Source: Methanoregula sp.
Lineage (GTDB): Archaea; Halobacteriota; Methanomicrobia; Methanomicrobiales; Methanospirillaceae
Direction of reading: 5' to 3'
Length of the DNA: 8,218 nt
NCBI GenBank assembly: GCA_003136075.1
Contig: PNBP01000102.1
Span: 1 to 8,218 of the forward strand
Shown: in pieces, positions 6,549-8,218 of the stretch
Position numbering within the stretch: position 1 is the first letter of the stretch
Layout: every line of letters begins with the position of its first letter
Notes under the pieces: model-generated
Database searches by the model: none
What the model saw: only the letters and a program-made list of their open reading frames with translations
Told to the model about the DNA's origin: nothing
Program-made: the position numbers and the translations under genes

Positions 6549-6592
6549 AAAAAGGGGTGGTGGTATCCCCTACCCCCCACCACTTATTTTTT
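6549..6592. terminator. Likely bidirectional hairpin terminator between convergent genes
   Basis: GTGGTGG (6557-6563) and CCACCAC (6577-6583) form a perfect 7-bp G/C-rich stem around a 13-base loop. On the plus strand it is followed by TTATTTTTT (6584-6592). On the minus strand it is followed by a C-run and then five T (complement of A 6549-6553). It sits between two converging genes, where a shared terminator or read-through barrier would be expected. Confidence 0.55.
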
Positions 6593-6607
6593 GAGTGGGA
6601 ACATGAT

Positions 6608-6624
6608 AAAAAAAAATAAAAAAA
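6608..6624 (-). terminator. U-tract directly after the KaiC-like ATPase stop codon
   Basis: On the minus strand the TGA stop is followed at once by seven T, one A and nine T. This is a typical archaeal U-tract terminator and probably the main 3' end of the KaiC-like operon, with the hairpin at 6557-6583 as a back-up. Confidence 0.6.
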
Positions 6625-7323
6625 TCAGAACACGTTAGCTTCAGAATACACCATAACCTGGTCCTGCTCGATCTCGTAGGGCTTAATCTCACGGGAATGA
6701 GACGACATCCGCATCTTGACAACTTCCAATGCTAGGTGGACATCGGTGAGATCGCTTGGGCGGACATAGCGCAGCAGGATAACGGTATCAGCGAGGTACT
6801 CGATTAGACCATGCCTGCTCGAGAATACATTATCGCGGTGAGTCTCCGATGTCATCATTATCGTGCATTGCTTGTCCCGCAACCCCTCAACAAACCGGTA
6901 CATCTCCTGGCGTCGTATGGCATCTGTTTCGAACAGATCTTCAAACAGTGAGATTGGATCAATGACCACCCGGCTGGCATTCACCTCGCTGATCAGGTTC
7001 GGCAGCTCGTTTTTTATCCGGTTGTTTGCAAGGTTGAAATCGGTCGGATCAAGCTTGATGACATACAGGGACTTGTTGAGATATTTATCCACATCCCAGC
7101 CTTTCTGTTTCATGTAGCTGACAATCCGTTCTTCCCGCTCTTCAAGACTGATGTAAATGACGCTCTCACCTTTTTGTAAGCCGTCCCAGACAAACATAAG
7201 AGAATAGGTGGTTTTACCTGTACCATAGGTGCCGATAATAGAACAGATGCTCCCGGGAATAAGACCTCCCCCGAGCATATCATCAAGCCCCGAAATACCG
7301 ACTTTCACCCGTTCAGCACTCAT
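6625..7323 (-). CDS. KaiC/RAD55-family RecA-like ATPase, canonical Walker motifs
   Basis: A 232-residue single-domain ATPase of the KaiC-like group within the RecA superfamily. The typical opening VGISGLDDMLGGGLIPGS is followed by Walker A GTYGTGKTT (31-39, K37), the acidic pair in SLEER (E61, E62) that corresponds to the KaiC catalytic glutamates, and Walker B RVVID (D122). The C-terminal VVKMRMSSHSREIKPYEI (201-218) matches the KaiC element that contacts the next subunit's nucleotide. It should therefore bind and hydrolyse ATP and may form a ring or filament. ATG 7323 overlaps the stop of the gene before it by 4 bases (ATGA), and GGTGATC at 7326-7332 serves as its Shine-Dalgarno, so translation is probably coupled. 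Stand-alone archaeal KaiC-like proteins are often signalling or regulatory ATPases; the target here is unknown. No archaellum genes flank it, so FlaH is unlikely. Confidence 0.88.
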   Translation of the reverse strand: MSAERVKVGISGLDDMLGGGLIPGSICSIIGTYGTGKTTYSLMFVWDGLQKGESVIYISLEEREERIVSYMKQKGWDVDKYLNKSLYVIKLDPTDFNLANNRIKNELPNLISEVNASRVVIDPISLFEDLFETDAIRRQEMYRFVEGLRDKQCTIMMTSETHRDNVFSSRHGLIEYLADTVILLRYVRPSDLTDVHLALEVVKMRMSSHSREIKPYEIEQDQVMVYSEANVF

Positions 7324-8147
7324 ATGATCACCCGGATGTTGCTCACGTCAAACCCGCTTGTTGTAGATATACGAACCGCAAATTTAACCAGATCCTGTTC
7401 TTCAAGGTGTGGCATAACCCCCCGGAACTTCTCAAAATACATTACCCGCTGCCTCCGTGCTCCCGTGCTCTCCTCCCACTTAAAGAGCATCACGGCATCG
7501 GCAATATCTGCAAGTTCCATTTCCTGTGCAGAACCAAGAATGCCTTTGCTGAGCAGGAGATAGGTGGTGATATTCCGCTGTTTTGCAACCCTCTGGATCC
7601 CCCGGAGAATACCGGTCAGATCCTGCCAGAGATTGGGGATGGTTGTCTGGGTGGCAATATCGGTAATGGAATCCAGAATGACAATACTGTCATTTTCTGC
7701 CGAATTAAAAATCGTCGACAGCCGGACGAAGATGCTTTCACGGTCTGACCTTTTCTGCAACCGGGTCAGAGTATCACTGTGGCTATACCAGTCGTCAGGA
7801 ACGATGCTGCGATCAAAATACAGATCTGAAAGGTCGTCGAATTGAATCGTGCTTATCGTGTCGGTGAGACCCTCGACATGGAATGACTGGACAATTTCAT
7901 GCATTACGTCCTCTTTTATCCGGGTGAACGTCACATAATGGATATTTTTTGGAACCAGCAATCCCGGTTGTGCCTCCACCTTCATAAGTCCAAGGGTATT
8001 TACGATGGAACTATACACAAACTCGTAATTGCCTGCGCCGATCTCTCCTAAAAGAAGGATAACCGATCCCGTTGGGACACCCCCTTCAAGGATCGGATCA
8101 AGGGAGGTAATCCCGGTTGGCATTCGCTGTTGTTTGGTTTGTTGCAT
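7320..8147 (-). CDS. KaiC-like pseudo-ATPase with degenerate Walker A
   Basis: A 275-residue RecA/KaiC-fold protein. It keeps the family opening (PTGITSLDPILEGGVPTGSV, 10-29), a Walker B-like strand SIVILDS (154-160, D159) and a KaiC-like C-terminal EKFRGVMPH (249-257). The Walker A loop, however, reads GEIGAGNYEF (34-43): the P-loop lysine is N40 and the following Thr/Ser is Y41. Where KaiC has paired glutamates the sequence reads VTFTRIKED (72-80). ATP hydrolysis is therefore unlikely, and a structural or regulatory role is inferred. It is the first gene of a two-gene unit, overlapping the canonical KaiC-like gene by 4 bases, which suggests the two products bind each other in fixed ratio. 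ATG 8147 is the first start in this frame after the upstream region; an ATG at 8123 (MPTGIT) is an alternative. The Shine-Dalgarno for 8147 is weak (GGGG in GATGGGGTTG). Confidence 0.85.
   Translation of the reverse strand: MQQTKQQRMPTGITSLDPILEGGVPTGSVILLLGEIGAGNYEFVYSSIVNTLGLMKVEAQPGLLVPKNIHYVTFTRIKEDVMHEIVQSFHVEGLTDTISTIQFDDLSDLYFDRSIVPDDWYSHSDTLTRLQKRSDRESIFVRLSTIFNSAENDSIVILDSITDIATQTTIPNLWQDLTGILRGIQRVAKQRNITTYLLLSKGILGSAQEMELADIADAVMLFKWEESTGARRQRVMYFEKFRGVMPHLEEQDLVKFAVRISTTSGFDVSNIRVII
7326..7332 (-). promoter_or_regulatory. Internal Shine-Dalgarno for the second KaiC-like gene
   Basis: GGTGATC on the minus strand, inside the last codons of the upstream gene, is a full match to the complement of the archaeal 16S rRNA end. 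It fixes ATG 7323 as the start and fits coupled translation across the 4-base overlap. Confidence 0.65.
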
Positions 8148-8190
8148 CAGACAACCCCATCAAAACAATAAAAAGACATTCGCAAATGAA

Positions 8191-8217
8191 CTATCTTTGA
8201 AAGAATGATAAAGATAG
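8191..8217. promoter_or_regulatory. Perfect 8+8 base inverted repeat upstream of the KaiC-like operon
   Basis: CTATCTTT (8191-8198) and AAAGATAG (8210-8217) are exact reverse complements separated by 11 bases. The dyad lies about 44 bases upstream of ATG 8147, where an operator or promoter-proximal element of the KaiC-like pair would be. It could bind a dimeric regulator, or form a hairpin terminating or processing a transcript from beyond the window. Nothing decides between these from sequence alone. Confidence 0.4.
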
Positions 8218-8218
8218 C

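Larger units (their letters stand above)
6309..6624. other. Region between convergent BofA-family and KaiC-like genes
   Basis: No gene is supported here. It carries a U-tract after the BofA-family stop, a strong hairpin near 6557-6583 and an A-rich stretch before 6625 that acts as a U-tract on the minus strand. Around 6418-6434 the sequence AGAGGTTCGAATCTCT resembles the T-arm of a tRNA, but no matching acceptor, D-arm or anticodon arm could be found around it. A 44-codon frame beginning at ATG 6485 has the purine-rich GAGGTG directly before it, but the spacing is too short and the frame runs through the terminator hairpin, so it is not called. Confidence 0.5.

Noticed and set aside
6485..6619. 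44-codon frame from ATG 6485 preceded by GAGGTG
   Set aside because: Shine-Dalgarno spacing is only one base, and the frame runs through the terminator hairpin and A-rich tract, giving a low-complexity tail.
6625..7323. Identification as archaellum ATPase FlaH or gas-vesicle regulator GvpD
   Set aside because: No archaellum or gas-vesicle genes are adjacent, and the intact acidic pair and KaiC-like C-terminal element fit the general KaiC-like group better.

Overview
The window looks like chromosomal DNA of a methanogenic euryarchaeon, most likely of the Methanomicrobiales (Methanoregula-like); this placement is inference from gene content and signals, not a database match. Supporting signs are a multi-PAS sensor kinase with the archaeal RHDIRNQ H-box, a TIG/PKD cell-surface protein, an archaeal-type lipoprotein, stand-alone KaiC-family ATPases, GGTGATC-type Shine-Dalgarno sequences, archaeal TATA boxes and U-rich terminators. 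Coding DNA is of moderate GC content, while the intergenic stretches are strongly AT-rich.

Layout. Positions 1-286 are very AT-rich and hold no secure gene, only a possible 36-codon single-helix ORF. Positions 287-2661 (+) encode one membrane-bound, four-PAS sensor histidine kinase that reads as two pieces, because the frame changes near a run of six C at 1064-1069; its 5' end also lacks a convincing start. Positions 2662-3061 are non-coding and end in a minus-strand terminator. Positions 3062-5530 (-) hold a likely two-gene operon: a small lipoprotein with a duplicated helical motif, then a 636-residue surface protein with three TIG and three PKD domains. Positions 5531-6044 are a divergent promoter region. 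Positions 6045-6308 (+) encode an 87-residue membrane protein of the BofA family. Positions 6309-6624 separate convergent genes and carry U-tracts and a strong hairpin. Positions 6625-8147 (-) hold two KaiC/RecA-family genes that overlap by 4 bases; the first has lost its Walker A lysine and the second is canonical. A perfect 8+8 base dyad lies upstream of this pair at the window edge.

Working picture (inference). The region is a patchwork of signalling and envelope genes rather than one metabolic pathway. The kinase would sense a signal and phosphorylate a regulator not in the window. The lipoprotein and TIG/PKD protein would be exported together to the cell surface. The KaiC-like pair would form an ATPase plus pseudo-ATPase complex of unknown output. 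I see no insertion sequence, CRISPR array, rRNA or intact tRNA. The most notable points are the KaiC-like active/inactive pair, the BofA-family protein in an apparent archaeon, and the kinase broken inside a Cys/His-bearing PAS domain.
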